Shown one piece after another: positions 53,608-64,000 of a stretch of 64,000 nucleotides of DNA. The number at the start of each line of letters is the position of its first letter. The first letter of the stretch is position 1. The position numbers were made by a program, and so were the translations under genes. The stretch is taken from the NCBI GenBank assembly GCA_025454175.1, contig JALOOX010000001.1, positions 162,377-226,376 of the forward strand. The letters are read 5' to 3'. This DNA comes from Syntrophobacteraceae bacterium. Its GTDB lineage: Bacteria > Desulfobacterota > Syntrophobacteria > Syntrophobacterales > Syntrophobacteraceae. Below the pieces are notes generated by a model that saw only the letters and a program-made list of their open reading frames with translations, was not told where the DNA came from and did no database searches.

Positions 53608-55014
53608 ATGACCATGTGGACAGAAGCCTCACCACCCAGCATTCTGATCGTCGATGATGAGCCTTCAAACCTCAAGATTTTGAAAGCTTATCTCACTCCG
53701 GCAGGGTACTCAATCATCGAGGCGAGGTCAGGGCTGGAGACGTTGGAGAAGTCAGGGCTCGGACCCGACCTGATCCTGCTCGATGTGCTGATGCCTGAAA
53801 TGGACGGCCTGGAAACCTGCCGCCGTCTGAAGGACAACGAAGCCACCCGGGAAATACCGGTCATTTTCCTTTCCGCCCTGCAGGATTCAAAAACCAAGGT
53901 GACCGGGCTGTCCCTGGGGGCCGTCGACTATATCAACAAACCCTTCGATGGAGCCGAGCTCAGGCTGCGGGTCAAGACCCAGATCTCCCTCCGGCAGCAG
54001 GAACGCCAGCTCAGCCGATATGCCCGGCACCTCGAGCAGATGGTCGAAGAGCGTACTCGACAGCTGATTCACGCCGACCGCCTGGCCACCATCGGGACCC
54101 TTTCAGCCGCGGTTCTGCACGAAATCAGCAGCCCCCTCACCTTCATCGGGGGCAACATCGAGCTGCTCGCAAGCTTCTGGGAAGTGGCCCGGCCCGTGCT
54201 CGATGAGCATTTCCGGAATAATGGGAAGGATGGCCAGGGCGCGGCTCGCCTCAACAAGGTTGACGCTTACATGAAAGGAATACAACAGGGGAGCCAGAGG
54301 ATCTGGCAGATCATGGAGAGCCTCCGCACCTACACCAGGCGCGACGACTCCCTGGCGGAAACCTGCTCGTTGATTCAGCCCATCCAGGATTCCCTCAGGC
54401 TTCTCGACCACAGGTTGAAACGCAACATCGAGATCGAGATCGATGTCGATCCCGCCATGAAAATTTCCTGCAACCCTCAGAGGATCTCCCAGGTCTTCGT
54501 GAACCTGATCAGCAATGCCGTTGATGCCATGAATGGCGGACCCGGGAAGATATCCATCCAATCCCGGACGAACAACGGTTCCGTGGAAATCCACCTGAAG
54601 GACAGTGGACCGGGAGTCTCAGTCGAAGCGGCCTCCTCCATCTTCGACCCGTTCTTCACGACAAAACCCCGTGATGAGGGCACAGGGCTGGGTTTGTTCA
54701 TTTCTCGCAAAATCCTCGAGGAGCACAAGGGGGGCCTCCTGTTGGCATCGCCGGGGACCACTGGCGCCGAGTTCATCATTTCACTGCCCTCGGCCACCAA
54801 AGACCATGGAGACGGAGCCCCCATGCTGGAAACGGAGGCCGGAGGGAGCTTGGAGCCTGCCACCTCAGAGGTGCGGGAGCTCATGGGCAATGAGCGCTTT
54901 CAGCTCACGGTCTCGAAGGACGCTCTCATGGCGCCAGAAGAATCCCATTCGGAGGCTCGGCTCATTGGAACTGGAACGAGATCATGTCGAGGCTCGTCAG
55001 CATTTCCGACGTGA
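53608..55014 (+). CDS. Response regulator-histidine kinase (REC-HisKA-HATPase)
   Basis: A 468-residue soluble protein: receiver domain first (ILIVDDEPSNLKIL, acceptor Asp in LILLDVLMPEMDGL, Lys in YINKPFDG), then a coiled linker (ARHLEQMVEERTRQLIHADR), HisKA with H-box VLHEISSPLTFIGG (~172), and HATPase ([35 protein letters not shown]). The last ~75 residues are Gly/Glu/Ser-rich and have no recognised domain. REC-HK proteins pass phosphate from a receiver into a kinase relay. The start is uncertain: ATG 53608 or 53614; no ribosome site is evident. It precedes a hybrid kinase by 22 bp. Confidence 0.85.
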   Translation: MTMWTEASPPSILIVDDEPSNLKILKAYLTPAGYSIIEARSGLETLEKSGLGPDLILLDVLMPEMDGLETCRRLKDNEATREIPVIFLSALQDSKTKVTGLSLGAVDYINKPFDGAELRLRVKTQISLRQQERQLSRYARHLEQMVEERTRQLIHADRLATIGTLSAAVLHEISSPLTFIGGNIELLASFWEVARPVLDEHFRNNGKDGQGAARLNKVDAYMKGIQQGSQRIWQIMESLRTYTRRDDSLAETCSLIQPIQDSLRLLDHRLKRNIEIEIDVDPAMKISCNPQRISQVFVNLISNAVDAMNGGPGKISIQSRTNNGSVEIHLKDSGPGVSVEAASSIFDPFFTTKPRDEGTGLGLFISRKILEEHKGGLLLASPGTTGAEFIISLPSATKDHGDGAPMLETEAGGSLEPATSEVRELMGNERFQLTVSKDALMAPEESHSEARLIGTGTRSCRGSSAFPT

Positions 55015-55036
55015 ACGGACTGGAAAGGCACGAACC

Positions 55037-58000
55037 GTGACTTTACGCCATAAGACAGCAATGCTCCTGGCCTTCTCCATGATGAGCCTCTGCGCAGCAC
55101 TGTTCATGGCTTCACGCCACGCGGTGATCAGCACATCGAACCGGGAGCAATCGCGATCGAGGCAGCAGCAGCTGGAGATCGCAGCGCTTCTTCTCTCGAA
55201 GGAGCTGTGGGTCTTCTCGGAGCAGTCGTACCAGTGGCTCACTTCAGAATCACGAGGATCATTTCCTGCCCGCGAGCAGGGCTTTCGAATGAGCCGGGAT
55301 CCGGCCATCGACGGCTCGGAGACGATTCCTTTCAACGTCATTCTCGTCGTCCGCGAGCCTGATCAGATCACCTTCGAGAGCCTGCCCGCATTGTGGTCGG
55401 GGGGGCTCGCCGACAGTCCCCACCATCCCCGAAATGAGATGAAGAGGCTTTCGCTGCTCTGGGCATCGGAATGCAGGCAAGGAGAGCGCAGCTCGCGAAT
55501 CAGGGGTTTCTCGGCCCTGGATGACACACTCATGATGGTCACCGCGATCCCGCTCCTCACGGAATCAGGCGAGGGAACCGTCCAGGAGACGGCCATCGTC
55601 GGCCGCATCCTTCGGAGTGACGACCTGGCCCGCATAACGGGCTCATCAGGCTTCGACCTCTCTCCAGAGCCCGTCGGACAGCTGGCGGCCCATCGAGCCG
55701 GTCCCGCGGGGAAGCTTCCGCAGCTGATGTCGGCGCCATACTCCCTCTCCATGGGTGAGACAGCCGAGGACACCTACGCACTTCTGCCCTGCCCATTGAG
55801 CCGGCCCGCGGCCAGGCTTCAAATCAAAGGCGCCGCGCAGACGGCCGGTGTGCTTGATGCCATGCCGGGCCACGCAGCGGTGTTCGTTGTACTGGGAGCC
55901 CTCTTCACCACCTGCACGCTGCTCGTCTTCAACAGGTCGGTTCTTTCACCCATCGCGCGGATCGTCCACGCAATCAGTGAGACTCTGAATGACAAGAAGG
56001 AAGTGGATGTCTCCAAGTGGACGCCTCGAAGAGCATTCGCCGAGCTGGGAGATGCGCTCAATCGGCTTTATGAAATCCTGGACCATTCCCAGCGGGCGCG
56101 CCGGGAATCGGTGATGCGCTTTCATTCTCTCATTGACAATACGCCTTTGCTGGCAATCCAGGGCGTCGACGAAGACGGCAAGCTCACGAGCTGGAACGGC
56201 GCATCTAGCAGGCTTTATGGCATTGCCCCCTCCGAGGCTCTCGGCTGCCAGCTCCAGGAGCTCCTGCTCGGCCCCGAGAGCGCCCGCTCCTTCATGGCCG
56301 ACCTCGCCGAGGTCTGGACTTCGGGCAAACCGGCTTCACCGAAGGAATGGTGCATCCGAAGCAGGGAGGGCGCCATCCTCTGGGCTTACTCCTCGATCTT
56401 CCCCATCCTGAAGGAGGATGAAGTCCATGAAGTCTATTGCATGCAGGTGGATATCACAGACCGAAAGGCTGCCGAGGAAAAGATCGGGATGGCCAATGAA
56501 GAGCTTCAGAACATGAACGAACAGCTCGAGATCACCATCCGGCATGCACAGCGCCTGGCCATGGAAGCACAGATTGCCAATGTGGCCAAAAGCGAGTTCC
56601 TGGCCCGGATGAGCCATGAAATCCGGACGCCCATGAATGGCATCATCGGCTTCACCGACCTTTTGCTCATGTCGCCGCTGAACCACGAGCAATCCGAATA
56701 CGCCGAGATCATCAAGAAGAGTGGAGAGACCCTGCTGACACTCATCGACGAGATCCTCGATTTTTCAAAGATTGAAGCAGGCCAGATGGAGCTGGAATCG
56801 GTCGAATTCGATCCGGAGACGATTGCCTACGACATCTGCGACCTGATCAGGCCTAGAATCCATGACAAGCCCATTGAACTGCTCTGCAGGATTTCCGACG
56901 GCGTTCCATCCTGTCTGCTGGGGGATCCCTCCCGTTTTCGACAGGTCCTGTTGAATCTCATGGGAAATGCCGCGAAATTCACCGAAAGTGGGGAGATCGA
57001 GCTCGCCATGACCGTGGACAGCGAGGAGGATCAACGGGTTCTCATCCACACCACCATTCGGGACACAGGGATTGGGATTCCGATTGAAAAGCAGGGCAGC
57101 ATCTTTGAAGCCTTCCAGCAGTCCGGCAGCTTCATCACCAGGAAATATGGAGGAACCGGCCTGGGGCTGGCCATCTGCCGCCAGCTCTCCAATCTCATGG
57201 ACGGTCGTGTCTGGGTCGAAAGCATTCCCGGCCAGGGCGCCACTTTCCACTTCACGGGATGGCTCGGCAATGGAGCCGTGGGGACTGAGAAGGCCCAAAA
57301 ACCGGTTACACTCGGCGGTCAAAGAATCCTCCTGGTCGATGACAACGGGGTGAGTCTCGAAATCCTGCGGCCTTTGCTTGAACGTGAAGGCGCTGATGTC
57401 CGGGCTGCCAATGAGGGGCGGGCTGCCTTGAATGCACTGACGACTTCATACGGGGAAGGAAGGCCCTTCGATCTTTGCATCCTGGACATGCAGATGCCTG
57501 AGATGAACGGGTTTGACCTGGCCCAGGCGATTCGACTTCAGCCTCCCCCGATGGGCCGTATTCCTCTGCTGGCCCTCACTTCCTGCGCGAATCAGAACGG
57601 CGACCTTTTTCAGAAGGCCGGCTTCACGGGCTTCCTGACCAAGCCGGCGAGACCTGGAAGACTGGTGGATGCGCTCTCCCGGATTCTTGAAGCTCGGTCC
57701 ACGTCGGTGGTCGATCACTCGATCCGAGTTGAAGCCCCATCATCCTTGCGGGAAGAAGCCAAAAGATCGGTACGGATATTGCTTGTCGAAGACAACCCTG
57801 CCAACCAGAAACTGGCTCAGCTCATCCTGAACAAAGCGGGCTACGAGGTGGAGACGGCGGACAACGGGCGCGAGGCGGTGCAAAGGTTCTGCGATTCGCC
57901 CGACCATTTCGACATGATCCTCATGGACGTCCAGATGCCTGTGATGGACGGCCTGCGTGCAACCCGCGCCATCAGGAAGCGGGGATTTGAAGACGTCCCC

Positions 58001-58153
58001 ATCGTGGCCATGACCGCCAACGCCATGAAGGGTGATCGAGAGAAATGCATCGAATCCGGCATGAATGATTACATCGCCAAGCCGGTTCGCAGGGAGAACG
58101 TGTACGAAATGATCAGGAAGTGGGTCACACATGAGGTGGAGATTCTGACATGA
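55037..58153 (+). CDS. Hybrid sensor histidine kinase with two receivers
   Basis: A 1038-residue membrane kinase. TM1 near the start (LLAFSMMSLCAALFMA), a periplasmic region to ~275, TM2 (AAVFVVLGALFTTCTLLVF), a HAMP-like segment, a PAS domain (~365-480, with ITDRKAAEE), HisKA with MSHEIRTPMNGIIGF (~526), HATPase (NLMGNAAKFT, DTGIGIP, GGTGLGLAIC), then two receivers: RILLVDDNGVS/LDMQMPEM and RILLVEDNPANQ/LMDVQMPVMDG. GTG 55037 is taken: GGAAAGG is 10 nt upstream and the start (VTLRHK) resembles that of the kinase at 50317. The long upstream frame is an Arg-rich shadow of the preceding gene. It overlaps an HPt gene, so phosphorelay output is likely. Confidence 0.88.
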   Translation: MTLRHKTAMLLAFSMMSLCAALFMASRHAVISTSNREQSRSRQQQLEIAALLLSKELWVFSEQSYQWLTSESRGSFPAREQGFRMSRDPAIDGSETIPFNVILVVREPDQITFESLPALWSGGLADSPHHPRNEMKRLSLLWASECRQGERSSRIRGFSALDDTLMMVTAIPLLTESGEGTVQETAIVGRILRSDDLARITGSSGFDLSPEPVGQLAAHRAGPAGKLPQLMSAPYSLSMGETAEDTYALLPCPLSRPAARLQIKGAAQTAGVLDAMPGHAAVFVVLGALFTTCTLLVFNRSVLSPIARIVHAISETLNDKKEVDVSKWTPRRAFAELGDALNRLYEILDHSQRARRESVMRFHSLIDNTPLLAIQGVDEDGKLTSWNGASSRLYGIAPSEALGCQLQELLLGPESARSFMADLAEVWTSGKPASPKEWCIRSREGAILWAYSSIFPILKEDEVHEVYCMQVDITDRKAAEEKIGMANEELQNMNEQLEITIRHAQRLAMEAQIANVAKSEFLARMSHEIRTPMNGIIGFTDLLLMSPLNHEQSEYAEIIKKSGETLLTLIDEILDFSKIEAGQMELESVEFDPETIAYDICDLIRPRIHDKPIELLCRISDGVPSCLLGDPSRFRQVLLNLMGNAAKFTESGEIELAMTVDSEEDQRVLIHTTIRDTGIGIPIEKQGSIFEAFQQSGSFITRKYGGTGLGLAICRQLSNLMDGRVWVESIPGQGATFHFTGWLGNGAVGTEKAQKPVTLGGQRILLVDDNGVSLEILRPLLEREGADVRAANEGRAALNALTTSYGEGRPFDLCILDMQMPEMNGFDLAQAIRLQPPPMGRIPLLALTSCANQNGDLFQKAGFTGFLTKPARPGRLVDALSRILEARSTSVVDHSIRVEAPSSLREEAKRSVRILLVEDNPANQKLAQLILNKAGYEVETADNGREAVQRFCDSPDHFDMILMDVQMPVMDGLRATRAIRKRGFEDVPIVAMTANAMKGDREKCIESGMNDYIAKPVRRENVYEMIRKWVTHEVEILT

Positions 58154-58485
58154 ATTTCAGTGAAATGGCGGAAAACGTCGGACTGACTGTCGATGAATTC
58201 GTGGAGATCGCCCATGGCTTCATTGAAGCAACGCAATCAGACCTGCTGCAGTTGAAGGCAGCCATGGAGGCCAGCCTGCCTCAACAGATCAGCGCGACAG
58301 CCCATTCCATCAAGGGCGCGGCCCTTACCTTCGGGTTCGAGCGGATGCACGCCGCGGCCCTGACGGTTGAAAAGCATGCCAGGGCGAACGACCTCGATTC
58401 CGTGCCGGAGGCTGTCCACCGCATTGAGACGGAGCTTGGCGCCATTGCCGTTGCACTGCGAGAGAACCGAGAAGTCGGGTTTTAG
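58150..58485 (+). CDS. Histidine phosphotransfer (HPt) domain protein
   Basis: A 111-residue all-helical HPt protein. Phosphoacceptor His52 in ATAHSIKGAALTFG. It starts inside the stop of the hybrid kinase (ATGA), so it is coupled to it and should accept phosphate from that kinase's receivers. Final target of the phosphate in this region is unclear: the next protein begins with a receiver and is a plausible acceptor. Confidence 0.9.
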   Translation: MNFSEMAENVGLTVDEFVEIAHGFIEATQSDLLQLKAAMEASLPQQISATAHSIKGAALTFGFERMHAAALTVEKHARANDLDSVPEAVHRIETELGAIAVALRENREVGF

Positions 58486-58546
58486 TCCGCGGCTGTGCGC
58501 CGTTCTCGGAAACGCATTCAAGATTCACGAACAAGAGGGCACCGCC

Positions 58547-60526
58547 ATGCAGAAGAAGATCCTGGTCGTCGACAATCATCCCCTGATCGTGAGCTTCATG
58601 GCCAACCTTTTGGCCGAAGCGGGACACCAGGTGGTCACCGCCGTGGACGGACTCTCGGCGTTGGACGTATTGAAGAGCTACACGCCCGATGTGATCTTCA
58701 TCGATCTCATCATGCCCAACATCAGTGGGGACAAGCTCTGCCGAATCATCAGGAAGACCCCTGAGCTCGATGAGGTCTACATCATCATCCTTTCCGCCAT
58801 CGCGGCGGACCAGAAGTTCGATTACAGAGAGATCGGAGCCGACGCCTGCATTGCCAAAGGCCCCATGAATCACCTGGCATCCAATGTCCTCAAGGCTCTC
58901 GATCAGGTCGACGGATCCCGGACTTCACGCTCCCCTGACTTCACCTACGGGCTCGACCTGGTGCATCCAAGAGAGATCACCAGGGAACTGCTGGCAGTCA
59001 AAAGACACTTCGAGCTGGTTCTCGAGAGCATGGCCGAGGGGATCCTGGAGGTCACGGCCAATGGCCGCATTGTTTACGCCAATCCCGTTGCGGTCAGGCT
59101 GGTGGGCACTTCGGAGGAGGAGCTCCTCGCTTCATCCCTGGAGGATGTGTTCGAGGGGCCGGACCGGGACAGGGTCGGCGAGATTTTGAAGTCCAAAAAA
59201 GCGTTTTCAAGTAATGGACATCAAAGCACGTCTTTCAACATTCGCGGAAGGCAGGTGTACCTCAAGGCCCTGCCGGTCTCCGGCGAAGCCTTGACTTTCA
59301 TCATCCTCCTCAACGATGTGACCGAGCAGAAGAAGATCGAAATCCAGCTTCAGCAGGCTCAGAAGCTCGAGGCCGTCGGGAAGCTGGCAGGAGGCATCGC
59401 CCATGATTTCAACAACATTTTGACGGCAATCATGGGGAACATCTCCCTGGCCAAGATATATGCCTCCCCCGATGACAAGGCCTATTCAAAGCTGGAAGCC
59501 GCCGAACAGGCCTCAATTCGAGCCAAGAGCCTCACTCAGCAGCTTCTGCCGTTTTCAAAATGCGGAACCCCCGTCAAAAGGATCATTCAGCTTCAACCCA
59601 TCCTGAAGGACATGACGGGGTTGTTTTTCAAGGACTGCGGAGCTTCCTGTGAGTTGAGCCTGGCGGATGATGTGTGGCCTGTGGATGCCGATGGTCAGCA
59701 GATCCGCACCGTTGTGCAGAATATTCTGACCAATGCGGCACAGGCCAACAAAGGCTCTGGGGTGATAACGGTCAAGGCATCCAACGTCCTCATCGACACT
59801 AACCGTTTTTTCCCGCTCAAGCCGGGACGATATGTGGCCATCGCCATCCGGGACCAGGGAGGCGGGCTGCCCGAGGAAAGCATTGCCAGGGTATTCGACC
59901 CTTACTTCACCATCGATGAGACAAAGAAAGGGCTGGAGCTGGTCACAGCCTACTCGATCGTCAAGAAGCACGGTGGAGAAATCGTTGTGGAGTCGGAGGC
60001 CGGGAAAGGCACCACGTTCCACATCTATCTGCCCGCCGCTGAAATGAAACCGAAGCAGGAAGCCTTTGGAGGTCCAAAGCCGGCACGGGCCAAAGGCAGG
60101 ATCCTGGTGATGGACGATGAGGAGATCATCCGGGAGGTCGTGGGCGCACTGCTCAAGCACCTCGGTTATTCCGTGGAATATGCCCGCGATGGAGTCGAAG
60201 CCTTGAGTCTCTATCAGCAGTCGAAGAGCTCCGGCAGACCCTTCGACACCCTATTGATGGACTTGACCATTGTGGATGGGATGGGGGGCAAGGAGACCAT
60301 CGAGAGACTCCTGCAGATCGACCCCGAAGTGAAAGCCATCGTTTCCAGTGGTTATTCCACGGATCCGGTCATGTCCCGCTTCAGAGACTACGGATTCGTC
60401 GCGGCCCTCGACAAACCCTATAAGCTTAACGAGCTCAGTGCCGTGCTGGATGAAGTGCTGCATGAGAACGGGATTCAGGACACACCGGATCTTTTCGGGG
60501 AGATGCGCGCCAGCGGGGATCATTGA
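58547..60526 (+). CDS. REC-PAS-HisKA-HATPase-REC hybrid kinase with altered G2 box
   Basis: A 659-residue soluble protein. Receiver 1 (ILVVDNHPLIVSFM, acceptor in IFIDLIMPNIS), PAS (~150-270), HisKA with [14 protein letters not shown] (~284), HATPase (NILTNAAQAN, DQGGGLP), and receiver 2 (ILVMDDEEIIREVV, acceptor in LLMDLTIVDGMG). In the ATP lid the usual GTGLGLA reads KKGLELVTAY, losing the second Gly of GLGL, so ATP binding may be weak. Together with its N-terminal receiver it may function mainly as a relay or phosphatase. ATG 58547 follows AGAGGG; the upstream frame overlaps the HPt gene. Confidence 0.85.
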   Translation: MQKKILVVDNHPLIVSFMANLLAEAGHQVVTAVDGLSALDVLKSYTPDVIFIDLIMPNISGDKLCRIIRKTPELDEVYIIILSAIAADQKFDYREIGADACIAKGPMNHLASNVLKALDQVDGSRTSRSPDFTYGLDLVHPREITRELLAVKRHFELVLESMAEGILEVTANGRIVYANPVAVRLVGTSEEELLASSLEDVFEGPDRDRVGEILKSKKAFSSNGHQSTSFNIRGRQVYLKALPVSGEALTFIILLNDVTEQKKIEIQLQQAQKLEAVGKLAGGIAHDFNNILTAIMGNISLAKIYASPDDKAYSKLEAAEQASIRAKSLTQQLLPFSKCGTPVKRIIQLQPILKDMTGLFFKDCGASCELSLADDVWPVDADGQQIRTVVQNILTNAAQANKGSGVITVKASNVLIDTNRFFPLKPGRYVAIAIRDQGGGLPEESIARVFDPYFTIDETKKGLELVTAYSIVKKHGGEIVVESEAGKGTTFHIYLPAAEMKPKQEAFGGPKPARAKGRILVMDDEEIIREVVGALLKHLGYSVEYARDGVEALSLYQQSKSSGRPFDTLLMDLTIVDGMGGKETIERLLQIDPEVKAIVSSGYSTDPVMSRFRDYGFVAALDKPYKLNELSAVLDEVLHENGIQDTPDLFGEMRASGDH

Positions 60527-60540
60527 GACTGCGGATTCTC

Positions 60541-61887
60541 ATGCCCAAAAGCATCAATCAGAAATTCCGGCTCATCGCCACTCTCCTCCTTCTGGTCTTT
60601 GTCGGGCAATCGGTTTGGATCGCGCTGGCGATTGAGCATCAGGAGCGAAGTGCCATACGGAATCGAGGCGAGACTTCGGTTCACGACTCCCACGGCTCAT
60701 CCCACGGCCCGTCAGAGAATACCCGCCCGGGAAGTCGCCGGATACTCCAGGCCCACCTTCTGTCCACCTGCTTGGGGCTGGTTCTTCTGCTGAGCATTCT
60801 TCGCCTCCTCGACTTGAAGATGGCGAGGCCCCTCCGGAGCCTTTGCGTCGTCATGAAGCGTGTGGAAGAGGGTGACACCCTCGCCCGCTTTTCCTCCAGG
60901 CACCGGGACGAAATCGGCGAGCTGGGATCCGCCATGAACGCCATGCTGGACACCATCATCCGAAACAGCCGCGAGCTTCAGGATGCCCAAAGGGCCTTGG
61001 AAAACAAGGTGGCACGACTGACCGCGTCGGAAATGGAGCTTCACGAGCACAGGGCGACCTTGCATGAAGCTGTGCAAAACCGAACGAAGGAGCTCAGCGA
61101 TGTCATCAACTCGCTCGAGGCGGAAATCCAGCGCAGGGAGCATGTCGAAGAGGAGCTGCGGCGAGAGAAGCTGAGAGCGGATGCATTGAACCGGGCAAAG
61201 AGCGAGTTCCTGGCCAACATGAGCCATGAGCTACGAACCCCTCTGAACACCATCATCGGATTCACGGACCTTCTTCTCGACAAGAGCTATGGAGACTTGA
61301 ACGCTTCGCAGGAGGAATACCTGACCGATGTGAGTGACAGCGCGCATCACCTGCTTTCCGTGATCAACGACATCCTGGACTTGAGCAAGGTCGAAGCCGG
61401 CAGGCTCGAGCTCGAGCCTGCCGAGGTATCGGTCAGCAGCCTGCTCCAGCACAGCCTCATTGTGCTCAAGGAAAAGGCGCTGAAGCACCAGATTCGGATT
61501 ACGGTAGGCTCCACGGTGGCCCCTGACTTCATTCTTGCCGATGAAAGAAAGCTCAAGCAGATACTATTCAATCTCCTCTCCAACGCCATCAAGTTTACTC
61601 CTGAAGGCGGCGAGGTTGCTGTCATGGCCGAGAACTTCGGCCAGAGCATTCTATTCTCGGTGGCGGACTCGGGTATCGGGATCAAGGCGGATGATCTGGA
61701 GCGGATCTTCAACCCTTTCGAACAGGTCGACTCATCCTCGACATGCGCTTTTCAGGGAACGGGGCTGGGGCTGTCCCTGTGTCGAAGCTTCGTGGCTCTG
61801 CACGGCGGACGCATCTGGGCCGAAAGTGAGGGTGAAGGCTGTGGAGCGGTGTTTAGGCTCGTGATTCCCAGGAGAGCGTCTTCCTGA
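60541..61887 (+). CDS. Sensor histidine kinase (HAMP-HisKA-HATPase)
   Basis: A 448-residue membrane kinase. TM1 (FRLIATLLLLVFVGQSVWIA), a very short periplasmic loop (~45 residues, with HDSHGSSHGPSENTRPG), TM2 (LLSTCLGLVLLLSILRLL), HAMP (RPLRSLCVVMKRVEEGD, RDEIGELGSAMNAM), a coiled linker, HisKA with MSHELRTPLNTIIGF, HATPase with NLLSNAIKFTPEGG, DSGIGIK and GTGLGLSLC. No receiver. The small sensor region suggests detection through the membrane or a partner. ATG 60541 is preferred over TTG 60523. It is the last gene of the kinase cluster. Confidence 0.88.
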   Translation: MPKSINQKFRLIATLLLLVFVGQSVWIALAIEHQERSAIRNRGETSVHDSHGSSHGPSENTRPGSRRILQAHLLSTCLGLVLLLSILRLLDLKMARPLRSLCVVMKRVEEGDTLARFSSRHRDEIGELGSAMNAMLDTIIRNSRELQDAQRALENKVARLTASEMELHEHRATLHEAVQNRTKELSDVINSLEAEIQRREHVEEELRREKLRADALNRAKSEFLANMSHELRTPLNTIIGFTDLLLDKSYGDLNASQEEYLTDVSDSAHHLLSVINDILDLSKVEAGRLELEPAEVSVSSLLQHSLIVLKEKALKHQIRITVGSTVAPDFILADERKLKQILFNLLSNAIKFTPEGGEVAVMAENFGQSILFSVADSGIGIKADDLERIFNPFEQVDSSSTCAFQGTGLGLSLCRSFVALHGGRIWAESEGEGCGAVFRLVIPRRASS

Positions 61888-62334
61888 AGCCGGACCATCA
61901 TGGATCCGGTTTCAGCGTGTTCCGAAGTTCAAGCTTCAAGCATCGAGCGGATCAGGCCCCATTCCATCGTTTCAGAAACCGAGAGAGCATGACGCTTTCC
62001 GCACGGTGACGGTCGGAAATGGCGTTCACGCGCCCCCCCCACAGCCAGGCACATCTCCTCCCTTGGAGCAATCCGGCGGCGCACAATTGAACATTTCGCA
62101 TTGCTTTTGTCCCTCGATCCATGCTATTTGGCTTTTTTACGAAAATACTCGCCCTCCGGAGTGCCTGAATCTGGGCTGCCGCGGGGGACGTGTTTGTTCG
62201 TCAGTGTCTGCCGAGCCATGAGCATCCCGTGGATGGTGTGAAATGACCGCATTTTTCTGTTGCGGTTCTCGGCAGGCTGTGTTAGGAGGTGATGCTTTCC
62301 TGGGCAGCGATGCTTCAGGAGGTTTCAGTGAAGT
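61888..62334. other. Intergenic region before the tRNA-Tyr/tRNA-Thr/tuf cluster
   Basis: About 450 bp without a supported gene. Repeat-like GTTCAAGCTTCAAGC text occurs near 61930. The tRNA promoter should lie in the last 250 bp; TTGCTT followed by CTATTT near 62101-62129 is a weak candidate. Confidence 0.35.
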
Positions 62335-62419
62335 GGAGAGGTTCCCGAGCGGCCAAAGGGAGCAGACTGTAAATCTGCCGGCGAAGCCTTCGGAGGTTCG
62401 AATCCTCCCCTCTCCACCA
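62335..62419 (+). tRNA. tRNA-Tyr (GUA)
   Basis: An 85-nt class-II tRNA with long variable arm. Acceptor GGAGAGG pairs with CCTCTCC; anticodon loop ACTGTAAAT with GTA; variable arm CGGCGAAGCCTTCG; T-arm GGTTCGAATCC; encoded CCA at 62417-62419. tRNA-Tyr upstream of tuf is a conserved arrangement. Confidence 0.95.
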
Positions 62420-62600
62420 ACCCCGAAATCTGTGTAGGAGATAGTGCCACTCGTGGAGCGGGCCATTATCGCTGGGACTACATGCAGGGGATAGGACAAC
62501 GTGAGCAGCGTTAGAAAGCTTTGGTCCTTTTTCAAGACCGGAGTGAGTGTCCTGCATTACGCGATGAATCCTCTCCAAATCACATGGCCGCGTCTCTCGT

Positions 62601-62677
62601 GCCCACGTAGCTCAGTAGGTAGAGCACTTCCTTGGTAAGGAAGAGGTTCACCGGTTCGATCCCGGTCGTGGGCTCCA
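62601..62677 (+). tRNA. tRNA-Thr (GGU)
   Basis: Acceptor GCCCACG pairs with CGTGGGC; D-arm GCTCAGTAGGTAGAGC; anticodon arm CTTCC-TTGGTAA-GGAAG with GGT; T-arm CCGGTTCGATCCCGG; encoded CCA. The usual order is Tyr-Gly-Thr-tuf; no tRNA-Gly is visible between the Tyr and Thr genes here. Confidence 0.95.
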
Positions 62678-62843
62678 AATCTTGTTTGATCCACAGAATC
62701 AGAGAGGGCTGGCCCATTCTTCATAAGAACTTCTTTTTCATTAGTGATGCGATTATTCCCTCTTTGCTCAGCTACCCGGGATATTCAGATCGACCTTGGG
62801 TCCTGATCACACTGATGTGAACCACGCTTGAGGAGGAAAGACG

Positions 62844-64000
<1,157 letters not shown>

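Noticed and set aside
54605..55036. N-terminal extension of the second hybrid kinase frame
   Set aside because: Arg/Ser/Pro-rich and overlaps the preceding REC-kinase gene in another frame; GTG 55037 has a ribosome site and matches the start of a related kinase.
62243..62437. Small ORF across tRNA-Tyr
   Set aside because: It runs through the tRNA gene; the tRNA cloverleaf is complete.

Overview
The window is a G+C-rich (about 60% by eye) bacterial chromosome segment. The gene set (Hcp with an HcpR-type regulator and ferredoxin, a NikK/NikL-style nickel/cobalt ECF transporter, fused SpmA-SpmB, DUF169, DUF4301, many hybrid histidine kinases, LptE) fits an anaerobic deltaproteobacterium / Desulfobacterota, most like the Syntrophobacter group. 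That assignment is inference from protein style; no 16S gene is present.

Layout. 1-1552: end of a PhnW-type aminotransferase and a saccharopine-dehydrogenase-like protein. 1574-8251: a divergent metal-uptake locus. CbiM/CbiQ permeases and three small exported partners lie on the minus strand; an outer-membrane protein and a tandem CbiO ATPase with a His-rich linker lie on the plus strand. 8411-12051: a UvrD-like helicase converging on a CoA-disulfide-reductase/rhodanese protein. 12052-13760: repeats, a small exported Cys protein and a phospholipase-A2-like lipoprotein. 13769-17654: tRNA-Glu, a 47-nt tRNA-Lys relic and the intact tRNA-Lys, bracketing an island-like segment with a two-gene cassette (a small protein containing YGGNPEHK plus a degenerate ImmA/IrrE-like protein). 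18132-23299: SagB-type nitroreductase, then hcpR and hcp diverging around two TTGAC-N4-(G/A)TCAA operators, an HD protein and a ferredoxin. 23623-28787: leuS-lptE-holA facing greA and rpsT. 29135-36492: spmAB fusion, pyrB, a damaged pyrC and an NtrC-type regulator. 36619-41219: amino-acid/peptide catabolism (PepA, Gdh, P1 peptidase, HD protein). 41411-50063: alr, DUF2065-queA-tgt, parvulin PPIase, DUF4301, FtsX-like permease, TPR protein. 50317-61887: five histidine kinases and an HPt protein. 62335-64000: tRNA-Tyr, tRNA-Thr and a frameshifted tuf.

How parts fit together. The 1574-8251 genes look like one metal import route from outer membrane to ECF complex. HcpR probably senses nitrosative stress and controls hcp. 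Two normally essential genes, pyrC and tuf, each carry an out-of-frame internal deletion, so either both are pseudogenes with intact copies elsewhere or the assembly is wrong at both places. The strongest candidates for undescribed biology are the tRNA-Lys cassette and the metal-uptake locus with its His/Cys-rich ATPase.
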